Source: Fibrobacterota bacterium
GTDB taxonomy: Bacteria; Fibrobacterota; Fibrobacteria; UBA11236
DNA: 39,368 nucleotides
Direction of reading: 5' to 3'
Assembly (NCBI GenBank): GCA_023249635.1
Contig: JAHFCH010000037.1
Coordinates: forward strand, 1 to 39,368
Part shown: piece after piece, positions 14,830-24,272 of the stretch
How positions within the stretch are numbered: position 1 is the first letter of the stretch
Layout: each line of letters starts with the position of its first letter
The notes under the pieces: generated by a model
Seen by the model: the letters and a program-made list of their open reading frames with translations, nothing else
Database searches by the model: none
What the model was told of the DNA's origin: nothing
Position numbers and translations under genes: made by a program

Positions 14830-16098
14830 ATGACCGTATCCACGCCAACCCAGGCAAAAAAAAGAAGCCCCGTATTATCGTCCGATTGGGAATGGGACAC
14901 GCTCGGCAACCTATTCGACTTCAGAAATGGCATGAACGCGGACAAAGCGAGCTATGGATTTGGGGTGAAATTCATCAATGTCATGGAAGTAATCTACAAC
15001 GAAAGTATCGTATCGGAAATAGTTCAAGGAACCGTTTCAGCGACGCCAAATCAACTGAGAGATTTCGAAGTTAAGCGAGGTGATGTGCTATTCAATCGCA
15101 CGTCCGAGGTCACTTCGGAGGTTGGCCTGACCGCAGTGTATCAAGATGATGCGCCGGTGGTTTTCGGAGGGTTTGTCATTCGAGGCCGCCCAAAGGACCA
15201 ACGCCTAAATGATGATTTCAATCGGTACTGTTTTCGCATTTCCGAAATTCGCAAGCAGATTATTCAAGGTGGGCAAGGTGTGGTCCGATCCAACATTGGT
15301 CAAGCCGAACTGGAAAAAATTAAAATCCGATTTCCATCTAAACCCGAACAGCAATCAATCGCCTTGGTGCTGATGACGATTGATGGCGTCCTCTCCAAAA
15401 CCCAAGCCCTGATTGCCCAAAAGGAATTGCGGAAGAAGGGGTTGATGCAGCGGTTGCTGACGGGGAAGAAAAGGCTTCCCGGTTATTCAGTTGAGTGGAA
15501 GCGCGTCAATATGAATACTCTTTTCCAGAGAATTACCCGGAAAAATGACCAGGGGTGCCAGAAAGTAGTCACCATTTCCGGACGGCTCGGCTTCGTCTCA
15601 CAAACCGACTACTTCAATAAGGTGATCGCCAGCGACATTCTGGACAACTACTTCTTGCTTCGACGCGGGGAGTTCAGTTACAACAAGAGCTACTCGAATG
15701 GGTATCCGTGGGGCGCTATCAAGCGGCTGAAGCACGAAAATGAAGCAGTTGTCACCACGCTTTATATTTGTTTTGGAATCCATCCCAAGGCGAAGGTTAG
15801 CGCGTCCTTTATGGAAAACTTTTTCGAATCGGGTCGCCTTAACCAGGGCTTGATGCGAATCGCGCATGAAGGCGGGCGTGCGCATGGATTATTGAATGTC
15901 GTGCCGGATGATTTTTTCAACTTGGACATCCGGGTTCCCGCCTTCGAAGAGCAGGAGGCAATTGCCGGGGTTCTGGACGTCGCCGAAAAAGAAATCCAGC
16001 TGTTGAGAACCAAAGCCGCACGCCTGAGGGATCAAAAAAAAGGCTTGATGCAGGTGCTCCTCACCGGCAAGAAACGCCTCAAGGCCTTCAGAGGGTAG
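14830..16098 (+). CDS. hsdS: Type I restriction-modification specificity subunit
   Basis: A 422-residue HsdS with two target-recognition domains. TRD1 spans about residues 15-180 and ends in the first central helix with KKGLMQRLLTGKKRL near 200. TRD2 spans about 215-390 and ends in a second helix with KKGLMQVLLTGKKRL near the C-terminus. These two near-identical segments are the repeated conserved regions that position HsdM and fix the spacing of the bipartite DNA target. AAGGAT at 14815-14820 serves as ribosome-binding site. Base composition is visibly lower in G+C than hsdM and hsdR, as is common for exchangeable specificity genes. The DUF3800 gene starts 4 bp after its stop. Confidence 0.96.
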   Translation: MTVSTPTQAKKRSPVLSSDWEWDTLGNLFDFRNGMNADKASYGFGVKFINVMEVIYNESIVSEIVQGTVSATPNQLRDFEVKRGDVLFNRTSEVTSEVGLTAVYQDDAPVVFGGFVIRGRPKDQRLNDDFNRYCFRISEIRKQIIQGGQGVVRSNIGQAELEKIKIRFPSKPEQQSIALVLMTIDGVLSKTQALIAQKELRKKGLMQRLLTGKKRLPGYSVEWKRVNMNTLFQRITRKNDQGCQKVVTISGRLGFVSQTDYFNKVIASDILDNYFLLRRGEFSYNKSYSNGYPWGAIKRLKHENEAVVTTLYICFGIHPKAKVSASFMENFFESGRLNQGLMRIAHEGGRAHGLLNVVPDDFFNLDIRVPAFEEQEAIAGVLDVAEKEIQLLRTKAARLRDQKKGLMQVLLTGKKRLKAFRG

Positions 16099-16102
16099 CA
16101 AG

Positions 16103-16945
16103 ATGGCAGTGTGGATGTTCTACATCGATGAATCCCACGATGACGCGCAATTCGTGTTGTCGGCGATTGCGATTCGTCATAGCGATTGGCAGGAATGCTT
16201 TGCGGAAGTCAAAAGCCATCGCCAAAGGTTGAAAACCGATTTCGGCGTTTTCCTCCGCAAGGAAATCCATGCCCATGAATTGGTCGCCGGCCGCGGGAAT
16301 ATTTCGGATAGAGTCGTCGGGAAATGGGAACGTTCCCGGATATTCCTAAACCTCTTGAATCTCGTTGCCAGGCTGCCGGGTGTCATGCTTTTCAATGTGT
16401 GTTTGAAGAAATCGGAGCACCGCGATCCGCAGCTGGTCGCGTGGGATCGATTGCTGAATCGGATCGAGCGCACCCTCCTTCAGATGGAGAAGGTCGAGAT
16501 ACCGAAACGCAAAACATTGGCCACGAAGATTTCTGCAGGACTCAACGAATCGGAACTCGAGGAATTGTCCTATCGCCTCAACCGGTATCATCCGCGGGCA
16601 TTGATTTTTGCCGATGAGGGCCGCGAGCATGAGATCCGAAAGATCATGCGCAAGATGCATGTGTTCAACCCCATTCCGTCTCAGTTTGGTCAGTGGGGCA
16701 ATGCAGGCGTGACCAAGAGCATTCCCTTGGAACGGATTATCGAAGATCCCGTTTTCAGGAATTCTTCCCAATCCTACATGATTCAGCTAGCCGATTGCGT
16801 GGCATTTTCGCTTTTGAAGAAAGAAAGCACACCCACACCACGGATCAAAAAATATGGGATCGAAAAGATGTTCGAATCCTGCTTGCAGGGAGTGTGCTTC
16901 AAAGCGGCTTCGCCGTCGGATCCGTATGGGATTGTGCGGAAATAG
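16103..16945 (+). CDS. DUF3800 domain protein in the restriction-modification operon
   Basis: A 280-residue DUF3800 protein. The family signature is FYIDESHDD at the N-terminus (Asp9, Glu10), EIHAHEL near 54-60, LIFADEGREHE in the middle and the late SYMIQLADCVAFSLL. The acidic residues in these motifs suggest an RNase H-like metal-binding fold, so a nuclease role is possible, but no activity is established for this protein. DUF3800 genes are frequent in defence islands and mobile regions. The start has GAGGG eight bases upstream and is 4 bp from the hsdS stop. It shares the lower G+C of hsdS and may have been exchanged with it. Confidence 0.88.
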   Translation: MAVWMFYIDESHDDAQFVLSAIAIRHSDWQECFAEVKSHRQRLKTDFGVFLRKEIHAHELVAGRGNISDRVVGKWERSRIFLNLLNLVARLPGVMLFNVCLKKSEHRDPQLVAWDRLLNRIERTLLQMEKVEIPKRKTLATKISAGLNESELEELSYRLNRYHPRALIFADEGREHEIRKIMRKMHVFNPIPSQFGQWGNAGVTKSIPLERIIEDPVFRNSSQSYMIQLADCVAFSLLKKESTPTPRIKKYGIEKMFESCLQGVCFKAASPSDPYGIVRK

Positions 16946-16948
16946 AAA

Positions 16949-16964
16949 GGGGCCTTGCGGCCCC
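16949..16964 (+). other. Short hairpin after the DUF3800 gene
   Basis: GGGGCC, loop TTGC, GGCCCC begins 3 bp after the stop codon. No T-run follows, so it may be a weak attenuator or an RNA-end stabiliser. The following gap to hsdR (16965-17102) is AT-rich with a TATAAGTATAC stretch but no well-spaced -35 box. Confidence 0.45.
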
Positions 16965-17102
16965 AAGCTCAATCGGTTGACCATCGCTAAAGATGGGCCG
17001 AATGAACAGTATAAGTATACGCGCTTACCCTCTTTTAGTCAACCAAAACACTAACCATTTCGCTAAGACTGTGTCCCTGACCTGGATACGAACGGACCTA
17101 AA

Positions 17103-20100
17103 ATGAATACTCCCTTAACTCCCCTGGACCTTCCCAACCTCAAGGAAGACCACAGCAGCCAGATCCCCGCCCTGCAATTCCTGCAGAAGTTGGGCTACAC
17201 CTACCTTAGCCCCGAACAGGCCCTGATGGCCCGCGGCGGCAAGACCACGCAGGTGATTCTCGATTCCATCCTACGCAAGCAACTCCATGTCCTGAATTCC
17301 ATCAAGGTCAGTTCCACGCGCACCACAGTATTCAGCGATGCCAATATCGAGCGCGGCATTCTGGCCCTCAAGGATTTGCCCCTAGGCGATGGCTTCATGG
17401 CCGCGTCGGCGGCGGTTTTCGATCGGCTGACCCTGGGCGAGACCTTGGACCAGAGCCTGGACGGGGACAAGAAATCCTTTACCTTGCAGTATATCGACTG
17501 GGAGCATCCCGAGAACAACGTGTTCCACGTGACGGCCGAATTCGCCGTGATGCGTAGCGGAAGCCGGGAGCATTACGAGCCGGACCTGGTGCTGTTCGTG
17601 AACGGGATTCCCTTCGCCGTGATCGAATGCAAACGGCCTGACATGAAGAATCCCCTGGGCCAGGCGGTTTCCCAGCACCTACGCAACCAGAAGGAAGACG
17701 GCATCCGCCCGCTCTATACCTATGCCCAACTGGTCCTGAGCCTGGCGCAGAATGGCGCGCATTATGCCACTACGGGAACGGAGGAGAAATTCTGGGCCGA
17801 CTGGACGGAACGTTTTCCGGATGCGGATTCGGAACGTGCCTATGCCTCCCGCTTGGAGCGACTGGTCAATACCCCGCTCACGGCTGCGCAAAAGCAGGAA
17901 CTGTTCACGGGGCCCTTCGCCTATGCCCGCGCCTATTTCGAAGCCCGGGAAAAGCAGCCCTTATTGGCCGCCGAACAGGATCGGGCGCTGCTCAGCCTCT
18001 GCGACCCGGAACGCCTGCTGGACTTGACCCGCAATTTCATCCTCTTCGATGAAGGCGTCAAAAAGGTCGCCCGCTACCAACAATACTTCGCCGTCAAGAA
18101 GACCCTGCGCCAGTTGCAGGGGTTGGAAGGCGGCAAGCGCAAGGGCGGCGTGGTCTGGCATAGCCAGGGCAGCGGTAAATCCCTCACCATGGTCATGTTG
18201 GCCCAGGCCATTGCCATGGACAAGGGCATCAAGAACCCGAAGATCGTGCTGGTAACGGATAGGGTGGATCTTGACGATCAAATCACCGGGACTTTCCGGA
18301 AATGCGGCGTACTGGTGCGGAACGCCACCACCGGCCAGGGGCTCGCCAATCTCCTGGAGGAGAGCGGCGATGCCGTCATCACAACATTGATCCACAAGTT
18401 CGAAACCGCAGTGCGCAAGCTCCCGAAGCCATTGGAAAGCCCGGATATCTTCGTGCTGGTGGACGAAGGCCATCGCACCCAGCACGGCACCTTCCATGTG
18501 GAGATGCAGCGCAGCCTGCCCAACGCCTGCTTCATCGCGTTCACGGGAACGCCCTTGTTCAAGCGCGACAAGAGCACCCTGGCCAAATTCGGCACCTTGA
18601 TCGACGCCTATCCCGTGGACCAGGCCGTGAAGGATGGGGCCGTGGTTCCGCTTCTGTACGAAGGCCGGCATGCGTACCAGGAGGTGAATGAGAAGCCCAT
18701 CGATACCTATTTCTCCCTGGTTTCCGAACCTTTGCCCGATTACCTGAAAGCGGATCTCAAGAAGAAATTCAGCCGCGCCGATCAATTGAATGTGGCGGAG
18801 CAGAAGATCTACGCTATCGCCTGGGACATCAGCCTGCATTTCCGGGACAACTTCAAGGATCGGACTCCCTTTAAAGGCCAGTTGGTAGCACAGAACAAGA
18901 CCACAGCAATTCGATACAAATACCATTTGGATCAGATCGGGCTAGTGTCTTCGGATGTGGTGATTTCCCCCCCAGATGATCCCGAGGGAGATGACAGCGT
19001 TTATGGCGATAACGAGGATGTCGTAAAAGCTTTCTGGAAAAAAAAGATGGACGAGCATGGAAATGAGAAAACCTATGCGAAGCAAGTCATCAACCGGTTC
19101 AGGAAATCCGAGAAGCCCCACATCCTGATCGTAGTCTCCAAACTGCTGACTGGATTCGACGAACCCAAGAACGCGGTGCTCTACCTTACGCGTAAGCTCC
19201 AGGGCCATAACCTGCTGCAAGCCATCGCCCGCGTGAACCGCGTCTATCCCGACAAGGAATACGGCCTCATCATCGACTACTACGGGGTACTTGGCGCCTT
19301 GGACGAAGCCTTGGAGCTGTATTCCTCCTTCCAGGATTTCGATGCCGAGGATTTATCGGGAACCCTGACCTTGGTGTCCGATGCCGTGAAAGCCCTGCCG
19401 CAAAAGCATTCCGAAGTCTGGGACCTGTTCAAGGGCCTGGTCAACCAGCGGGACGTGGAAGCCTTTCAATTGCGGTTGAAGGATCAAGACAAGCGCCTGG
19501 ATTTTTACGACCGCCTGGCCGCCTTCGCCCGCATCCTCAAGCTGGCCCTTTCCTATCGGGATCTGCATACCCAGGTCGATCAAGCCACCTTGCAACGGTA
19601 CAAGGACGATCTCGCCTTCTTCCTGAAATTGCGGGTGGCGGTGGTACAACGGTATTCCGATGCCATAGACTTCAAGCAATACGAGGGGCAGATCCAGAAG
19701 CTGATCGACACCCATGTGCGCACAGACGAGGTGAAACCCATCACCGGGCTGGTGAACATCTTCGACAAGGACGCCTTCCGCCAGGAAGTGGCGCAAGCGG
19801 TGGGCGAGGCGGCGCAGGCGGATATCATCGCCTCCCGCACGGCCCGGCATATCAGCGTCAAGATGGAAGAGGACCCGGCCTTCTACCGGAAATTCTCGGA
19901 GATGCTGAAAGAGGTAATCCAGGACCACGAACAGAAGCGCATTTCCGATGCGCAGAAGCTGTCCAAGGTGCAGACCATCATGGAGAACGTCCTCAACCAC
20001 TCCGATTCGGAGATTCCGGGAGCGCTGCGGGATCATGCCGTGGCGCAAGCGTTCTACGGCTTGGCTAAGGAAGCTTTGGCGGGTAAATTCGCGGACCCGA

Positions 20101-20342
20101 CCCAAATCTCATCGGTTTCCGTGGAGGTAGCCCTTGCAGCCGACACCCTAGTCAAGTCGCATCTGAAAGTCGATTTCCATGAACCCAGCAATCGCACGGT
20201 GCAAAACAAAATCCTGCAAGGGATCGGGGATTACTTGCTGGACCATGTGCGCGACAAGTACCAGGTTGCCTTGAGTTTCGAGGAAGTGGATGGATTGGCG
20301 GAACGGATTCTGGAAGTGGCGAAAATCCGGTACCGCCAATGA
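17103..20342 (+). CDS. hsdR: Type I restriction-modification restriction/translocase subunit
   Basis: A 1079-residue HsdR that translocates and cuts unmethylated DNA in complex with HsdM and HsdS. The N-terminal nuclease domain has the PD-(D/E)xK pattern: Asp159 in YEPDLVLF and Glu175-Cys-Lys177 in VIECKRPD. The superfamily 2 translocase follows: Walker A GSGKS near 356-360, DEGH at 454-457, FTGTPL shortly after, and helicase motif VI-like HNLLQAIARVNRVYP. The C-terminal helical part (about 800-1079) should contact HsdM. Length and motif order are normal and complete, so the system looks functional. The stop overlaps the start of the YgjP-like gene (ATGA), so translation is coupled. A 157-bp gap precedes it, which may allow separate control of restriction and modification. 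Confidence 0.97.
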   Translation: MNTPLTPLDLPNLKEDHSSQIPALQFLQKLGYTYLSPEQALMARGGKTTQVILDSILRKQLHVLNSIKVSSTRTTVFSDANIERGILALKDLPLGDGFMAASAAVFDRLTLGETLDQSLDGDKKSFTLQYIDWEHPENNVFHVTAEFAVMRSGSREHYEPDLVLFVNGIPFAVIECKRPDMKNPLGQAVSQHLRNQKEDGIRPLYTYAQLVLSLAQNGAHYATTGTEEKFWADWTERFPDADSERAYASRLERLVNTPLTAAQKQELFTGPFAYARAYFEAREKQPLLAAEQDRALLSLCDPERLLDLTRNFILFDEGVKKVARYQQYFAVKKTLRQLQGLEGGKRKGGVVWHSQGSGKSLTMVMLAQAIAMDKGIKNPKIVLVTDRVDLDDQITGTFRKCGVLVRNATTGQGLANLLEESGDAVITTLIHKFETAVRKLPKPLESPDIFVLVDEGHRTQHGTFHVEMQRSLPNACFIAFTGTPLFKRDKSTLAKFGTLIDAYPVDQAVKDGAVVPLLYEGRHAYQEVNEKPIDTYFSLVSEPLPDYLKADLKKKFSRADQLNVAEQKIYAIAWDISLHFRDNFKDRTPFKGQLVAQNKTTAIRYKYHLDQIGLVSSDVVISPPDDPEGDDSVYGDNEDVVKAFWKKKMDEHGNEKTYAKQVINRFRKSEKPHILIVVSKLLTGFDEPKNAVLYLTRKLQGHNLLQAIARVNRVYPDKEYGLIIDYYGVLGALDEALELYSSFQDFDAEDLSGTLTLVSDAVKALPQKHSEVWDLFKGLVNQRDVEAFQLRLKDQDKRLDFYDRLAAFARILKLALSYRDLHTQVDQATLQRYKDDLAFFLKLRVAVVQRYSDAIDFKQYEGQIQKLIDTHVRTDEVKPITGLVNIFDKDAFRQEVAQAVGEAAQADIIASRTARHISVKMEEDPAFYRKFSEMLKEVIQDHEQKRISDAQKLSKVQTIMENVLNHSDSEIPGALRDHAVAQAFYGLAKEALAGKFADPTQISSVSVEVALAADTLVKSHLKVDFHEPSNRTVQNKILQGIGDYLLDHVRDKYQVALSFEEVDGLAERILEVAKIRYRQ

Positions 20343-21049
20343 GTTCCAAGTCCGCCTCGGACTCCGTGGATTTCGGATCCCGGACCATTGCCTACGGTAT
20401 CCGATTCACCACCCGTAAGACCTTAGGTATCACCGTTACCCCGGAAATGGCCGTGGAGGTCACCGCGCCTTTCGGTTCGGCGGCGGAGCGCATTCGCGAA
20501 TTGGTCAAGCGGAAAGCCCGCTGGATCCAAAAACAGCAGCGGTTTTTCCTGACCTTTCACCCGAGGCCAAGCCCGCGCCAATACCGGTCCGGCGAAACCC
20601 ACTTTTACTTGGGAAGGCAGATGCTCCTACGCGTACACGAGGGACGGAACCCCGGTGTCCGTTATCAAGGAAGGGCACTGGAAGTCAACGTGCGCGAGAA
20701 AGCGCAGGCGAAGGCACTTTTGGAACGATGGTATCGGGAACGGGCGCGGGAAAAGTTTACCGAAATCCTGGAAAAGGTTTCCGATCGTTTCGTGAAATTC
20801 AATGTGACTCCAACTTCGCTCCACCTAAAGCGTATGGCCGGCAGGTGGGGTAGCTGTTCGCAAACGGGAGGCATTACCTTGCACCCGGACCTGGTGATGG
20901 CGCCTCGCGGCTGCATCGAGTACGTACTGATACACGAGCTTTGCCATAGGGTGCATCGGAACCATGATCAGAAGTTCTGGGACTTCCAATTGCGTATGAT
21001 GCCGGATTGGAAAAAATGGAAGCTCAAGCTCGAGCGGCAGTTGGCTTAG
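20339..21049 (+). CDS. YgjP-like / DUF45 zinc metallopeptidase
   Basis: A 236-residue protein of the YgjP (DUF45, WLM/SprT-like) family. The N-terminus (TIAYGIRFTTRKTLGITVTPEMAVEVTAP) is the usual beta domain. RMAGRWGSCSQTGGITLHPDLV precedes the zinc site HELCH at 199-203, followed by HRNHDQKFW, which supplies the third ligand. The family is widespread, and this gene very often sits directly after hsdR in Type I operons. Its substrate is not established; a role in clearing a protein of the restriction complex is possible but unproven. The 4-bp overlap with hsdR shows co-expression. It closes the operon. Confidence 0.92.
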   Translation: MSSKSASDSVDFGSRTIAYGIRFTTRKTLGITVTPEMAVEVTAPFGSAAERIRELVKRKARWIQKQQRFFLTFHPRPSPRQYRSGETHFYLGRQMLLRVHEGRNPGVRYQGRALEVNVREKAQAKALLERWYRERAREKFTEILEKVSDRFVKFNVTPTSLHLKRMAGRWGSCSQTGGITLHPDLVMAPRGCIEYVLIHELCHRVHRNHDQKFWDFQLRMMPDWKKWKLKLERQLA

Positions 21050-21075
21050 AATGTTGATTTGGAGCTGAGCCTCGA

Positions 21076-21546
21076 TCAGGCTCCCTGATCGAACCGCCCC
21101 TTCCACGACCGGCTCGCAAAACCAGGATTGCCCTTCATCCCCTCGAACTCCTCCGCCGGAAAGAATCCGTCGAGTGGCGAACCGTCTTCCAGGTAGCGGG
21201 CCGCGAACACGCTTTCATCGAGAATGTCGAGAACGAGATTGACCATGGCCTCGAGTTCTTCCTTGAAGTCCTCGTGCAGCTCGGCCTCGGCGACTTCTTC
21301 ATTCACCGGGGCATCCTCTTCCTCTTCGATCCAGGATCCGGAGAAATCGAAGGAGCCGCGGCCGGGCCCGAAATTCAGATCGACGCGGCCTTCGCTTTCG
21401 GAAAGGGAGAGGACCTTGCCGTCCGGCCCGGCGATTTCCAGGAACGCGTTCCCGGCTGAGGGTTTGCGCAACGGGACCTTCACGAAGAAACGCAAGGCTT
21501 CTGCGACGGAGTCGCGGAGCGCGGCGGAATCGAAGGCTTCATCCAT
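21076..21546 (-). CDS. Small acidic protein, paralogue of the 2783-3247 product
   Basis: A 156-residue cytosolic protein of unknown function. The middle carries an acidic stretch (IEEEEDAPVNEEVAEAE), followed by helices with LDESVFAARY and the C-terminal EFEGMKGNPGFASRSWKGRFD. The 2783-3247 protein matches over the last 60 residues, with VFAA-Y and GF-SRSW-G conserved, and has its acidic stretch at the same place. The N-terminal third diverges. No known domain is visible. The two genes lie 18 kb apart in different contexts, so the family is not tied to the restriction island; it is convergent with the YgjP-like gene and divergent from the lipoprotein gene. Confidence 0.85.
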   Translation of the reverse strand: MDEAFDSAALRDSVAEALRFFVKVPLRKPSAGNAFLEIAGPDGKVLSLSESEGRVDLNFGPGRGSFDFSGSWIEEEEDAPVNEEVAEAELHEDFKEELEAMVNLVLDILDESVFAARYLEDGSPLDGFFPAEEFEGMKGNPGFASRSWKGRFDQGA

Positions 21547-21761
21547 GTTCGGGCGCCGCAGGGTCGAAAGGGGTGATAGAGCCGTCGCCTATAGGAACAG
21601 AGTATACAAATCGATTACTGAGCCGCAGGTCAAAGGTAGTCGACTCATCGCGGCAAGCGGTAGCCGGTTGCAGATGGGGGCCCGGGATGGATTGGAAAAG
21701 CACTTCGATTAACCTATCCTCTTCCGGCTCGAGGCTTTCCACTCAAACCCAGAGGAATCAT

Positions 21762-22154
21762 ATGAGAGGTCCTACCCTATTACTCGCCGGCATCGCATCT
21801 ATGCTGATAGTCGGATGCGCGACTTCCGCCCGTTTCAAGCTTCCGGATAACAGCTCACTGTACCTTGACCATAAGCCCACGCCGATCAAAATCGATTCGA
21901 CCGGATTGGCCAAAGTCCGCCCCTTCTTTTGGAACTCCGCGGGCGGCATTCCGTATCGGCTGGATAAAGACGGCGCCACCATGAAGGAGGGAAAGCTCCC
22001 GGCCCAATTCCGCGTCGTCTCGATCTTCTGGCCCCCCTACGCGATCATCTATTGGCCGATGGGATTCCGGTCGGGAATGACCTATGATCTCATCAACGAT
22101 ACCCCTGGAGCGCTGGATACCAAGCCCGCTTCCGCCGTGTCCCCGTCCCCCTGA
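21762..22154 (+). CDS. Small predicted lipoprotein
   Basis: A 130-residue exported lipoprotein. The signal peptide is MRGPTLLLAGIASMLIVGC with the lipobox IVGC at Cys19. The mature domain is small and beta-rich (FKLPDNSSLYLDHKP...RPFFWNSAGGIPYRLDKDG) with a hydrophobic stretch FWPPYAIIYWPMGF near residue 90. No family is recognised with certainty. AGAGGA at 21751-21756 places the start at the ATG at 21762; the open frame further upstream is not needed. It stands alone between the acidic-protein gene and ettA. Confidence 0.8.
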   Translation: MRGPTLLLAGIASMLIVGCATSARFKLPDNSSLYLDHKPTPIKIDSTGLAKVRPFFWNSAGGIPYRLDKDGATMKEGKLPAQFRVVSIFWPPYAIIYWPMGFRSGMTYDLINDTPGALDTKPASAVSPSP

Positions 22155-22292
22155 TTTTCCGCCACAGCGCCTGTCGTGAGGGATTGGATCGAATCCTCCC
22201 CCAGGCGCTGGCGGCAACCGGGACTTTTCCGTGCGGGCTCGTCGCCATGTACGGGACCCGGAATCGCACTCTACCCGCGTAGCCCGCGCAGA

Positions 22293-22319
22293 AGCGGCTC
22301 CGGGATCCCCCGGAACGCT
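22293..22319 (-). terminator. Candidate hairpin downstream of ettA
   Basis: AGCG...CGCT (22293-22296, 22316-22319) encloses TCCGGG...CCCGGA (22299-22304, 22308-22313), 18 bp beyond the ettA stop. There is no real T-run, so termination is uncertain. The rest of 22155-22336 holds no gene that I can see. Confidence 0.35.
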
Positions 22320-22336
22320 GCCGCGCCGCCCATCCC

Positions 22337-24016
<1,680 letters not shown>

Positions 24017-24202
24017 GGGTTCCTCGATTGGGAAGGAGAGCGGTAAAAGTAGTTTCAGGCCGGGAGCGGCGCCGCATTATGGGGGCCGCGGGGCCGAAAA
24101 AAGCTGGATTTCAGGGTTTTGGGGAAAAGATGGGGGATTTTATTCCAATATCACACTACAAATAACCGGCGTTGAGATTAAAAATCGCTTTTGTTACGGG
24201 GA

Positions 24203-24230
24203 TTGTTTGGTTATACTTGTCATGTAATAC
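24203..24230 (+). promoter_or_regulatory. Putative promoter of the Cys4-repeat protein cluster
   Basis: TTGTTT (24203-24208) and TAATAC (24225-24230) are 16 bp apart in the AT-rich part of the 256-bp gap after ettA (24017-24272). A strong Shine-Dalgarno GGAGGA at 24261-24266 precedes the first ATG at 24273. Nothing else is seen in this gap. Confidence 0.5.
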
Positions 24231-24272
24231 ACTACAACTTGATGGGTTCAAGACCCGATAGGAGGATCGCCC

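Noticed and set aside
22155-22336. Possible second copy of the 14702-14814 repeat in the ettA downstream region
   Set aside because: Only about 12 bp (GTGAGGGATTGG) resemble the reverse complement of the element end; the core and hairpins do not match, so it is not annotated as a copy.
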